DNA from: Terriglobales bacterium
GTDB taxonomy: Bacteria; Acidobacteriota; Terriglobia; Terriglobales; Acidobacteriaceae
Direction: 5' to 3'
DNA: 64,000 nt
Assembly: GCA_035573675.1 (NCBI GenBank)
Contig: DATMAB010000015.1
Span: forward strand, 1 to 64,000
Shown: piece by piece, positions 51,457 through 59,391 of the stretch
Layout of the letters: each line of letters starts with the position of its first letter
How positions within the stretch are numbered: position 1 is the stretch's first letter
Program-made: the position numbers and the translations under genes
Notes under the pieces: model-generated
The model's database searches: none
What the model was told of the DNA's origin: nothing
Seen by the model: the letters and a program-made list of their open reading frames with translations, nothing else

Positions 51457-53886
51457 CTACGGCGCCGGCCCCAGGACGAGCCGGTGACGCGCAGCTTCCT
51501 CTACGGCGGAAGCAGTGAAGGGAAGCGTGTAGGTGCGGCCCTCCAGCCAGGCCTCCCACTGATCCAGGTAATAGCGGCTGAAAATCTGTCCTGACTGCCC
51601 GCCGACGATGTTGAGGGTGGAGGCGTCGAGGTCGGACAGGTCGACGGTCAAGCGTTGCGAAGGGCCAAAGGAGCGGCCGACCTGCTTGACCGTCGATCCG
51701 TTACCCGATTGCTCGTGCTCTCCGGTCCCGGTCCAGCGGCGCAGGATCGGCAGCAAGCCGAAGAGCGGATGGCTCACTTCGACCTTCGATTGCGATCCCC
51801 AGCGCCAGGTGGCGGGGTCGCGGGGCGCTTCCGGTTCGCTCAGTGCGGCTTCCAGCGCGGCCACCAGCAGCGCGTCATAGTTGGGGTAGTTCGGCGGGAG
51901 CCAGCGGGCGGGCTGCTCGCGCAGGATGTTCTCCAGAGCAACCGCAGACATGAACCAGCGGTAGTCGTCCTGCACGGGACCGAGCTTGGGACCGTACAGC
52001 CGCCGCGTCAATTGCCGGCGGGCGCGTTCCACCAGGGTGGCGGCCGCACTGTCGCGCGTGACGCGGCCGTCCCAGGCGCGCAGCAGTTCCGCCGCCTGTT
52101 GGGTGCGGGCAGACGGCTTGGGAGAGCGAGCCACGGCTTCGGCGAATCGCTGGGCGCAGAACAGATCCCACTCCGAAAGCACATCGGTCTGCAGCGCCAG
52201 CATGTCGGCACCGGCGAAGCGGCGGCCGGATTCAAGGACGCGATAGATGCGCTCGGTGCGATAGGGCGAAGCCCACTGCAGGGCCAGAAGGTGCGGGTAT
52301 CGGTCCGGGGTCACGCGCCCGTTGGCCGTGGCCAGAATGCCGGTGGGAGGATCGAAGACGCGCGGCAACTCCTCGTAGGGGACGTAGCCGATCCAGTCGT
52401 GGTCGCGGGTCGCACCGGAGACGGGCACGGCGCCGTCGCCCGAGCGCCGGATGGGAATGCGGCCGGTCGCCTGGTAGCCGATGTGGCCGTCCACGTCGGC
52501 ATAGACCACGTTCTGCGCCGGCGCGCCGAAGCGCGAAAAAGCTTTGCGGAATTCCTCCCAGTTGCGCGCGCGGTTAACGCTAAAGAATGGCAACCGGAAG
52601 GTTTCAGGATCGTAAAGCGACCATTGCAGGGCCAGCTTGCGGGTCTCACCCGGCACGAGTTCCGTGACCACCGGGCCGTGCCGCGTGAGCAGCACGTCGA
52701 GCACGACGTCCGGCTTGCCCTTGACGTGGATGACTTCGCGGCGGCGCTCGGGAGCCTTCCATCCTTCCGGCGTCAGGTATTCACCGCGGTCGTTGAAGGT
52801 CTCAATAAAGATGTCTTCCACGTCGGGGCCGAGATTGGTGAAGCCCCAGGCGATGCGGGCGTTATGACCCACGATCACATAAGGCAGCCCCGGCAAGGTG
52901 ACGCCGGCTACGTCGAAGTCGCCGGCTTGCAAGTGCGCTTCATACCAGATGTCCGGGATACGGTGCGGCAGGTGCATGTCATTGGCGAGCAAAGGCAAGC
53001 CGGATACGGTATGGGCTCCGGAGACGGCCCAGTTGTTGGAGCCGGGTGGCGGCGCCGGTTCGGCAAGGGGCCAAGCGTGAGTCACGCGGCGACCGTCTTC
53101 CATGTCATCGGGATCGGCTTCTTCTTCATCTTCGTATTGCTGCACGTCCTTGGGGACGACCCCGGTGGTCGGGGGCAGGACGCCGGGAACACGGTCGCGC
53201 CAGGAGGAGCTGGGATAGAGGTCGGCGGCCAGTTGGGGGCCGGCACGGGCGACTACCCTCTCCCGCGCCAGCTCGGTTTCGAACTGGTAGTGATTGAGCA
53301 GCTTGACCATGTTGGCGCCGACGAGCAGGGAGTCTTCCACCGTCCAGGGGCGCGGCCAATAGCCGAGCAAGCGGAACTCGATGGGCAGCCGGTCCTGCTG
53401 TGATGCGATGAGCGCGTTCACGCCGCGGGCATAGGCTTCGAGGTGAGCACGTTCTTCCGGGCCCAGGCGGGCCGCGGCCAGAGCGGCCGCATGGCGGATC
53501 TGGAGGATACGTTGCTCGCGGTCCTGGGGTAGCGCCCGCTCGCCCAGTATCTCCGCCAGCTCGCCGGCAGCGAAGCGCCGAGCCAGGTCCAATTGCCAGA
53601 GCCGGTCCTGGGCCGTGACGTAGCCCTGCGCGAAAAACAGGTCTTCAAGGTTCGAGGCGCGGATGTGGGGGACACCCTGCGCGTCGCGCAGCACGGTAAC
53701 CGGCGCGCCGAGGCCGGGCACGCGGATGGCGCCTTCGAGTTGGGGCAGGGAAGAGATGGCGGCGTAGCAGAACCATGCGGCCGCCCCGCCCACAACCACG
53801 ACCATCGCCAAGAGCAGATAACCGGCGGCGCGGAAAAAGCGGCGAACGGGGCGGGGAGGAGAAGGTGGGGCGGCGAGCGCGGGCAT
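51457..53886 (-). CDS. Penicillin acylase family (Ntn hydrolase) protein, membrane-anchored
   Basis: 809 aa. After one N-terminal TM/signal anchor (YLLLAMVVVVGGAAAWFCYA), the alpha region (~60-250) and linker precede GSNNWAVSG, where Ser283 would become the N-terminal nucleophile after self-cleavage at Gly282-Ser283. The beta chain has NDMHLPHRIPDIWYEAHL, PGLPYVIVGHNARIAWGFTN, and the late NGSTVKQVGRSFGPSQR. Family members hydrolyse beta-lactams, acyl-homoserine lactones, or (PvdQ) siderophore acyl chains. Divergent from the PepSY operon across a 218-bp region with two Fur-like palindromes, so it may be iron-regulated. Confidence 0.88.
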   Translation of the reverse strand: MPALAAPPSPPRPVRRFFRAAGYLLLAMVVVVGGAAAWFCYAAISSLPQLEGAIRVPGLGAPVTVLRDAQGVPHIRASNLEDLFFAQGYVTAQDRLWQLDLARRFAAGELAEILGERALPQDREQRILQIRHAAALAAARLGPEERAHLEAYARGVNALIASQQDRLPIEFRLLGYWPRPWTVEDSLLVGANMVKLLNHYQFETELARERVVARAGPQLAADLYPSSSWRDRVPGVLPPTTGVVPKDVQQYEDEEEADPDDMEDGRRVTHAWPLAEPAPPPGSNNWAVSGAHTVSGLPLLANDMHLPHRIPDIWYEAHLQAGDFDVAGVTLPGLPYVIVGHNARIAWGFTNLGPDVEDIFIETFNDRGEYLTPEGWKAPERRREVIHVKGKPDVVLDVLLTRHGPVVTELVPGETRKLALQWSLYDPETFRLPFFSVNRARNWEEFRKAFSRFGAPAQNVVYADVDGHIGYQATGRIPIRRSGDGAVPVSGATRDHDWIGYVPYEELPRVFDPPTGILATANGRVTPDRYPHLLALQWASPYRTERIYRVLESGRRFAGADMLALQTDVLSEWDLFCAQRFAEAVARSPKPSARTQQAAELLRAWDGRVTRDSAAATLVERARRQLTRRLYGPKLGPVQDDYRWFMSAVALENILREQPARWLPPNYPNYDALLVAALEAALSEPEAPRDPATWRWGSQSKVEVSHPLFGLLPILRRWTGTGEHEQSGNGSTVKQVGRSFGPSQRLTVDLSDLDASTLNIVGGQSGQIFSRYYLDQWEAWLEGRTYTLPFTASAVEEAARHRLVLGPAP

Positions 53887-53940
53887 GCGAACACGATTCT
53901 AGCGGAGGGGATGGGGAAGGAGCGGGCGCCCGCGAGGAGA

Positions 53941-53971
53941 AATGAAAATGAAATTGCATTTCATTTTCATT
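53941..53971. promoter_or_regulatory. Fur-box-like palindrome 1 (31 bp, perfect)
   Basis: Two perfect 14-bp arms (AATGAAAATGAAAT / ATTTCATTTTCATT) around TGC. It lies 55 bp upstream of the acylase start and touches the -35 box of the rightward promoter. The TGAAAATGA core resembles the TGATAATNATTATCA Fur pattern. Confidence 0.7.
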
Positions 53972-53999
53972 GACAGCTTGCGGGGTCGAGCCGTAGCAT
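53970..53999 (+). promoter_or_regulatory. Sigma-70 promoter of the PepSY-porin-FMN-ApbE-Fur operon
   Basis: TTGACA (53970-53975), 18-bp spacer, TAGCAT (53994-53999). The expected start near 54006 lies between the two palindromes, so a repressor bound to both would block it. Confidence 0.65.
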
Positions 54000-54013
54000 G
54001 GTGGGGACCTAAA

Positions 54014-54034
54014 TGAAAATGAATTTCATTTTCA
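54014..54034. promoter_or_regulatory. Fur-box-like palindrome 2 (21 bp, perfect)
   Basis: TGAAAATGAA-T-TTCATTTTCA (54014-54034). It matches a 21-bp Fur-type consensus (TGATAATGATTATCATTATC then A) at 17 of 21 positions. It lies just downstream of the predicted start site and 70 bp before the first gene. Confidence 0.7.
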
Positions 54035-54104
54035 GTTGCGGCTTCGTGGCCAGAGGTCGGGTACGGTCGCGGTTTTCTCCTCAGGCACGGGAGAGGAGGG
54101 AAGC

Positions 54105-54566
54105 ATGAGCGCGCGACCCACGCCGGTAGGGGAAGCCGCGAAGGCAAAGAAGGGAACGGCGCTGGTGACCCTGCGGCCCGCTGAACGAGGTGAGCGCGAA
54201 CCTCACGCGGGGCGGCGGCGCTGGGTGCGCCGGTTGCATGCGGTGGGCGGGCTGGTGCTTACGCTCAACCTGACCTTGCTGCTGGTGACCGGCTTCCTGA
54301 TGCAGCACACGGAAGGGTTCGGGCTGGACGGCAAGATGGTGAGCCGCGCCTGGTTGCCCGCCGACTATCGCCCGCAGGACGGAAGCGAAGTGCGGGCCGA
54401 CATCGTCGTAACCGATCTGCATTCGGGCCGCCTCCTGGGCGGGCCGGGCCGCATGGTGGTGGATGCGGTCTCGATCGGGTGGCTGATCATGCTGGTCAGC
54501 GGGCTGGTGCTTTATGGCCAGGGACGCTGGCGCAATGGAGCCAGGAACGGAAACGGGGAGGGATGA
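54105..54566 (+). CDS. Small PepSY-type membrane protein (two TM helices)
   Basis: 153 aa from ATG 54105 (GGGAGGAGGGAAGC upstream). Cytosolic basic N-terminus (RRRWVRRLH, then AVGG), TM1 GLVLTLNLTLLLVTGFLMQH (~64-83), a ~50-residue external loop with ADIVVTDLHSGRLLGGPGR, TM2 SIGWLIMLVSGLVLYG (~124-139). The His-x-x-x-Gly at the start of TM1 and the hydrophilic loop before TM2 fit PepSY-associated TM proteins, a group that includes predicted ferric-reductase or cytochrome-type electron carriers. It is shorter than usual, so the call is tentative. First gene of the operon. Confidence 0.55.
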   Translation: MSARPTPVGEAAKAKKGTALVTLRPAERGEREPHAGRRRWVRRLHAVGGLVLTLNLTLLLVTGFLMQHTEGFGLDGKMVSRAWLPADYRPQDGSEVRADIVVTDLHSGRLLGGPGRMVVDAVSIGWLIMLVSGLVLYGQGRWRNGARNGNGEG

Positions 54567-54581
54567 CGACGGAACACTAGA

Positions 54582-54609
54582 GGCCCCGCCTACGGCTATA
54601 GGCGGGGCC
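54582..54609 (+). terminator. Intra-operon hairpin (attenuator or processing site)
   Basis: A perfect 11-bp stem GGCCCCGCCTA / TAGGCGGGGCC with a six-base loop, 16 bp after the stop of the PepSY gene. No T-run follows (CGATGGG), so it is unlikely to be a complete rho-independent terminator. It could stabilise or reduce read-through into the porin gene. Confidence 0.5.
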
Positions 54610-54742
54610 CGATGGGATCACGGAGTGGGACACCCCGCGTCATTTCCCGCGGCCATCCTACCAAATCCCGCCGCTTCGGTCATCGAAAACCTCCGAGGGG
54701 ATTCGTCTCGGCAGTAGCACATTCCAGGTTAAGGAGCGCGTA

Positions 54743-56431
54743 ATGAAAAAGGGTACGTCCTGTCTGCTTTTGCTGTTGCTTTCGATAACAGTAGGCGGTT
54801 TCTCCCAAGCCCAGGAACAACCGACGGCTGACCGATTGGATGGACTCCAGAAACTATTGGAGGAACAACAGCAGCAAATCGAAAGCCTGAAGAAAGCGCA
54901 GGCAACACTGCTCGAAGAACTGCAGGCCCTGCGAGCGCAGAGTGCACAGCCTGCGACCTCAGTTGCAACGGAAGTGGAGCGGCCGGCGACGGAGCCTGCC
55001 ATGGCCACGCAAGCGGGCGGCGAGCAGGCGGCGCCCTCCGCGACCGGAGTCCAGGCGTCGCGTTATGTGGATTGGCGCGGCCAGGGCATCGCGCTGGGCG
55101 ATCGTGTGCGCATCGGAGGCTATGGGTCAGTTCGCTTCGAGACCAATGATGTGCCGGGCGGCAACAACATTCCGGGAGGCTCCGCCGGCGGCTTCACCTT
55201 CCGGCGCTTTGTTGTCACGACTGACGCCCGGGTGGCGCCGCGGCTACGGGTGTACAGCGAGATCGAATTCGAGCGGCTGTTCGGGATCGAGGTGGAGAAG
55301 AGCGGCACGTTCGAACCGGGGAAGCTGGAACTCGAGCAGGAGACGGAAGGCCGCGGCGAACTCGCCATCGAACAGGCGTGGGGCCAGTACAACTTTGCCG
55401 AGAACCACGGGCTGCGCGCCGGGGTGGTGCTGCCGCCGGTGGGCCGCTTCAACCTGCTGCATGACGACGACTACTGGGATGTGCCGCGGCGCACGCTGAC
55501 CGATCGCGACGCGCCGGTACTGCCGGTGAAATCGGCCTGGCGGGACCTGGGCGCGGGGCTGGTGGGAAGCTTCAATGCGGGCGCAACCGGGAAGCTCGAT
55601 TACCAAGTCTACGTTCTGAACGGGGCCGCACTGGATTTCAACTTCGAACAGGAGATTGAAACCGAAGCCGGCATTCCCGGCGAGGCGGTGCTGGCACTGA
55701 AGGGAGAGCTCGGCCTGACCTCCGGTTTCTTCGACGGCACACGGTCTGCCACCGCGGTAGCGTGGCGAGCCGCCTACAGTCCGTCGCTGCACGGCGAGTT
55801 CGCGCTCTCTGGGTATCACGGCAAGTATGCGCCCAGCTTCCTCAGCTTCCGCGAGCCGGTGACCTCGCTGGCCTACGATCACAAGTGGCGCTGGAAGGGA
55901 TTTGAGACGGAAGCCGAGTTTGTCTACACCAGCATGGGGCGGCTGGACCGGGTGCTGGACGGGTTCGCGGTGGCGGCGTTCAACTCAGCCAACGAGAGCC
56001 TGGCCACCTCGGGAGGCGGAGGCCTGACCAAGACGGAGGTGGAACTCGAGCTGGCCAACCTGTCTCGCACGCGGCTGGGCTTCTGGACCGACTTCAAGTA
56101 CCACGCCCGGCCCAAGTGGCTGAAGAAGACGTTCCTGGGGCGGTCGTTCGAGGATCCGCAGATCATTCCCATCTTTCGGTACGAGCGCGTGTGGCTGAAC
56201 CGGGCCACCAGCGACATCGAAGTAGTGGGGGGCGTGGTGACCTCCAAGTCCCAGCAGGACCTGGAACAGGACCGCTTCACGTTAGGAGTGAGCTACAGGC
56301 CGAACCTGCAGTTCGCCTTGCAGGCGGCGTTCGAACACAATCGCCGCCTCAACGGAGACCGGCTGATCTTTCCGGCGGTGGATGAAGATTCCACCAACGG
56401 CCTGATTCTGGGGATGTCGTTCGCGTTTTGA
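54743..56431 (+). CDS. Phosphate-selective porin-like outer-membrane protein
   Basis: 562 aa. Signal peptide (CLLLLLLSITVGGFSQA), then a coiled coil (LQKLLEEQQQQIESLKKAQA, residues ~35-70), a short Ala/Thr/Pro linker, and a beta-barrel from ~115 to the C-terminal Phe (GLILGMSFAF). The barrel begins VRIGGYGSVRFETN and has FTFRRFVVTTDARVAPRLRV near 150, as in OprP/OprO-like porins. The coiled-coil N-terminus probably tethers it to the cell wall or trimerises. Placed within the Fur-boxed operon, it may pass iron complexes or another metal ligand. Confidence 0.8.
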   Translation: MKKGTSCLLLLLLSITVGGFSQAQEQPTADRLDGLQKLLEEQQQQIESLKKAQATLLEELQALRAQSAQPATSVATEVERPATEPAMATQAGGEQAAPSATGVQASRYVDWRGQGIALGDRVRIGGYGSVRFETNDVPGGNNIPGGSAGGFTFRRFVVTTDARVAPRLRVYSEIEFERLFGIEVEKSGTFEPGKLELEQETEGRGELAIEQAWGQYNFAENHGLRAGVVLPPVGRFNLLHDDDYWDVPRRTLTDRDAPVLPVKSAWRDLGAGLVGSFNAGATGKLDYQVYVLNGAALDFNFEQEIETEAGIPGEAVLALKGELGLTSGFFDGTRSATAVAWRAAYSPSLHGEFALSGYHGKYAPSFLSFREPVTSLAYDHKWRWKGFETEAEFVYTSMGRLDRVLDGFAVAAFNSANESLATSGGGGLTKTEVELELANLSRTRLGFWTDFKYHARPKWLKKTFLGRSFEDPQIIPIFRYERVWLNRATSDIEVVGGVVTSKSQQDLEQDRFTLGVSYRPNLQFALQAAFEHNRRLNGDRLIFPAVDEDSTNGLILGMSFAF

Positions 56432-56487
56432 GAGCGGGGGGCGCCGGGCCGGTGCGTACCGGCGCCGCTTCGTCTAAGCTGAGACGG

Positions 56488-57036
56488 ATGCGCAGGGTCG
56501 TAGCATGCGTGGTTTTCCTTAATCTGCTGCTGGCGTCCGCGCCGGCGGGCGCCGAGGTGTATTTGACCGAGCCGCAGGCGCTGAAGATCGTCCTGCCGAA
56601 GTCTGAGAGCATCGAGAGAGAAACACGCATGCTCAGTGAAGCGCAGCGCATCCAGCTCCAGGAGAAGAGCGGCCTGCGGTTCCCGGAGAAGCAATTCCTT
56701 TTCTTCATCGGGAAGACGAAGGGCAAAGTGGACGGCTATGCCCTGATCATGAACGAGATCGGGAAGCACGAGTTCATCACGTTCATGGTGGGCGTAAGCG
56801 CCAAGGGCGAGATCACAGACTGCGCGGTGATGGAGTTCCGCGAATCGCGGGGCTGGGAGGTGCGCGAGCAGCGTTTCCTGCGGCAGTTCCGGGGGAAGAA
56901 GAGCGGCGACCCCATCCAGGTGAATCGCGACATCGTCAATTACACCGGGGCGACGCTTTCCTCCCACGCCATCGCGCGCGGCGTGAAGCGGACGCTGCTG
57001 CTGACCGAGCTCTTCTATCCGCGGGAAAAGGAGTGA
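56488..57036 (+). CDS. Periplasmic FMN-binding domain protein (flavinylation target)
   Basis: 182 aa from ATG 56488. Signal peptide (VVACVVFLNLLLASAPAGA). The body (~90-180) is an FMN_bind domain of the RnfG/NqrC type: GYALIMNEIGKHEFITFMVG, VSAKGEITDCAVMEFRES, and the flavinylation motif YTGATLSS with Thr156, the last residue of TGAT, as the FMN attachment site. ApbE, the enzyme that attaches FMN through a phosphoester, is encoded eight bases downstream. It should carry electrons outside the inner membrane. Confidence 0.83.
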   Translation: MRRVVACVVFLNLLLASAPAGAEVYLTEPQALKIVLPKSESIERETRMLSEAQRIQLQEKSGLRFPEKQFLFFIGKTKGKVDGYALIMNEIGKHEFITFMVGVSAKGEITDCAVMEFRESRGWEVREQRFLRQFRGKKSGDPIQVNRDIVNYTGATLSSHAIARGVKRTLLLTELFYPREKE

Positions 57037-57043
57037 GGCAACG

Positions 57044-58144
57044 GTGAGTTCGAGGGTCATGGCCGCAGCCGGACTGCTGGCGCTGACGCTGCATGCGATG
57101 GCGGCGGAGAAAGCGTCGCCGGTCAAGCAGATCCGCTATCGCATGGGCACGCTGTGCGAGATCACGGCCTATCCCGTGGACGGAGATGGCCGGCGCACGG
57201 ATGCGGCCATCGAAGCGGCGTTCGCCGAAGTGACGCGCCTCGACCATGCCCTTTCGAACTGGAAGCCTGATTCGGAGCTGATGCGCCTGAACACGGCGGC
57301 GGCCGCAGAGGGCAGGGATCGTCCGTGGGCGCCGGCGGGAGAGGAGCTGTTCGAGCGCCTGTTGGTCGCCTTGCGGATCGCGGAGGCAACCGACGGAAGA
57401 TTCGACCCCACCGTGGGACCGCTGGTACGCGCTTATGGATTCCTTCCGCGGGGGAACGGAGGCGACACGCACGTTCGAGAGGCGAGCCGCCGGGTCGGTT
57501 GGCGGAAGGTGCGGCTCGATGTCCAGGGGCGGAGAGTGCAATTCGCCGAGTCCGGCATGGAGGTGGACCTGGGTGGCATTGCCAAAGGATATGCCGCGCA
57601 GCGCGCCGCTGAGGTCTTGCGGCAACACGGCATACGGGCCGCTCTCGTGAATCTGGGCGGCAGCTCCATCGTGGCGGTGGGAAGCCCGGCGCGCGGGACC
57701 GGCGAGTGTGACGATGATTGCCGCGACGGCTGGCCGGTTTTGGTACGGGATCCGCGGGACGGCCGCACTCCGGTGGCGTTCATCGAGCTGAGGGACGGCG
57801 AAGCGCTGGGGACTTCCGGGACGTATGAGAAGCTGCAAGGGCGGCGCTCCCATATCCTCGATCCCCGGACGGGGCGAGCGCTGGAAGGGAAGCGCAGCGC
57901 CACCGTGCTGCTGCGGAATGCCGAGGTCGCGGACGCGCTGGCCAAACCGTTCCTGCTGCTGGGCGCGCTGGAGGGCTCCGGGCCGGTACAATTGTGCCAA
58001 AGCTATCCCGCGGCCAGTGTTATGCTCTTGGCCGCGCGGGGAGGAGCCTTGACGCGCTGGTCCGCGGGGCCAGAGGCGGAGCGCTTCCTCCTCATTTCGG
58101 TGAGCCATGAGAAGCCGGACCAGCGAACTGCCCAAGCGCGTTGA
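57044..58144 (+). CDS. apbE: FAD:protein FMN transferase
   Basis: 366 aa from GTG 57044. An N-terminal signal/anchor (VMAAAGLLALTLHAMA) indicates export. ApbE landmarks: RYRMGTLCEIT (~31), LSNWKPDSELMRLN (~70), TDGRFDPTVGPLVRAYGF (~115), the FAD/Mg site MEVDLGGIAKGYA (~172), VNLGGSSIVAVG (~202), and SGTYEK...SHILDPRTG (~260). It transfers FMN from FAD to Thr of the neighbouring FMN-binding protein. Overlaps the fur start by 38 bp. Confidence 0.93.
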   Translation: MSSRVMAAAGLLALTLHAMAAEKASPVKQIRYRMGTLCEITAYPVDGDGRRTDAAIEAAFAEVTRLDHALSNWKPDSELMRLNTAAAAEGRDRPWAPAGEELFERLLVALRIAEATDGRFDPTVGPLVRAYGFLPRGNGGDTHVREASRRVGWRKVRLDVQGRRVQFAESGMEVDLGGIAKGYAAQRAAEVLRQHGIRAALVNLGGSSIVAVGSPARGTGECDDDCRDGWPVLVRDPRDGRTPVAFIELRDGEALGTSGTYEKLQGRRSHILDPRTGRALEGKRSATVLLRNAEVADALAKPFLLLGALEGSGPVQLCQSYPAASVMLLAARGGALTRWSAGPEAERFLLISVSHEKPDQRTAQAR

Positions 58145-58622
58145 CGACCAGCCGAGCATCTCGCGCGACGCTCTGCGCGAGGCCACGGACATCTTCCATC
58201 GCCACTTGAAGAAGGTGGGGCACAAGCACACCGAGCAGCGCGACACCATCCTGCATACCTTCCTGGAAAGCCGGGAACATCTCTCCACCGACGAGCTGCA
58301 CCGCATGGTGCGGAAGAAGGACCCGGGCATCGGGTTCACCACCGTCTACCGTACGCTCAAGCTGCTGATGGAATGCGGGCTGGCCAGCGAAGTGGCGTTC
58401 CACGACGGCATCGCGCGCTACGAGCACCAGTTCAATCGCCGCAGCCATCACCACATGATCTGCACCGAGTGCGGCAGCTCGGTGGAGTTCTTCTTTCCCG
58501 AGGTGGAGCGGCTGGAGCAGGAGATCGGCCGCAAGTACCACTACGAGACCACGCGGCACACGTTCCAGATCTATGGCATCTGCGAGGACTGCCGGAAGCG
58601 GTCCGAGCGCCGGCCGTTTTAG
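58107..58622 (+). CDS. fur: Ferric uptake regulator family transcription factor
   Basis: 171 aa from ATG 58107, starting inside apbE. Winged helix (~23-100: TEQRDTILHTFLESREHLST, FTTVYRTLKLLMECGL), then the metal-binding dimerisation domain with HHHMICTECGSSVEFFF (His114-116, Cys119, Cys122) and CEDC (Cys159, Cys162), the four-Cys structural zinc site. HHHMICTECG favours Fur over Zur or PerR, but the exact metal is not proven. A natural candidate to bind the palindromes at 53941 and 54014. Confidence 0.9.
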   Translation: MRSRTSELPKRVDDQPSISRDALREATDIFHRHLKKVGHKHTEQRDTILHTFLESREHLSTDELHRMVRKKDPGIGFTTVYRTLKLLMECGLASEVAFHDGIARYEHQFNRRSHHHMICTECGSSVEFFFPEVERLEQEIGRKYHYETTRHTFQIYGICEDCRKRSERRPF

Positions 58623-58754
58623 CGCGCAAATTTTCTTTGCTTTGTCGGCGGGATTCTGATAGTTTCCGCGCGCAGCTCGTATCGGTTCCTGCGCTCGAGG
58701 GGGGAGCGGCAGGAACGCGTTTCAGGCTTCCGTTTCAATCCGGGGGAGGATTCC

Positions 58755-59204
58755 ATGGCTCGTTACTGCGCGTCGTGTGGTGCAATGATGACCGAGCAGC
58801 AGACCACGTGCCCGTCCTGCGGCAAGGCGGCCGGCGCTCCGCCGGCCGGGGGCGGGGCAGCCACGGCCGGCGGCGGTCTTTCCGACAACGTGGCGGCGTT
58901 GCTGGGCTATTTGTTCGGCGTGATCGCCATCGTGTGGCTGCTCATCGAACCGTACAACAAGAACAAGTTCATCCGCTTCCATGCCTTTCAATGTCTGTTC
59001 TTCCTGGCGGCCTGGATCGGGATCAACATCGTGCTGGGCATTCTGGGGGCGATTCCGGGCGTCGGCCTGGTGACGATCCTGCTGTGGCCGCTGGCCGGAC
59101 TCGGGGTGTTCGTCCTGTGGATCGTGCTCATGATCAAGGCCTACCAGGGCCAGAAGTGGAAACTGCCGTTCATCGGCGACCTGGCAGAGAAGCAGGCGGG
59201 CTAG
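58755..59204 (+). CDS. Zinc-ribbon plus DUF4870-like membrane protein
   Basis: 149 aa. An N-terminal zinc ribbon (CASCG...CPSCG, Cys5/8/19/22), a Gly/Ala-rich linker, then three to four TM helices: NVAALLGYLFGVIAIVWLLI, FIRFHAFQCLFFLAAWIGIN, VTILLWPLAGLGVFVLWIVL. This is the Tic20/DUF4870 pattern with NKFIRFHAFQ as its best-known signature. Function unknown. Preceded by GGGGGAGG; followed by a terminator. Confidence 0.8.
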   Translation: MARYCASCGAMMTEQQTTCPSCGKAAGAPPAGGGAATAGGGLSDNVAALLGYLFGVIAIVWLLIEPYNKNKFIRFHAFQCLFFLAAWIGINIVLGILGAIPGVGLVTILLWPLAGLGVFVLWIVLMIKAYQGQKWKLPFIGDLAEKQAG

Positions 59205-59226
59205 CGGTTTTCTGCGCGGGATGGGA

Positions 59227-59256
59227 GGCGGGAACAGCGGCGGTTCCCGCCTTTTT
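59227..59256 (+). terminator. Rho-independent terminator
   Basis: GGCGGGAAC-N7-GTTCCCGCC (59227-59251) followed by TTTTT. Directly after the zinc-ribbon membrane gene. Confidence 0.88.
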
Positions 59257-59391
59257 GCTTTGAGGGAAGGCGGCGGTCGGGATGGGAGCGCTTGACAGAA
59301 GTCCCGGAAGCTGGCCATCCTATCTGCTTTTTGCCCGACGCCTGGATGCGTGGTGAGTTGGGGCGCGGGGCCTGTAGGGTGAGACAGGAGC

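Noticed and set aside
59292-59326. TTGACA upstream of the DHH gene as a promoter
   Set aside because: No acceptable -10 at 16-18 bp; the next TATCTG is 23 bp away.
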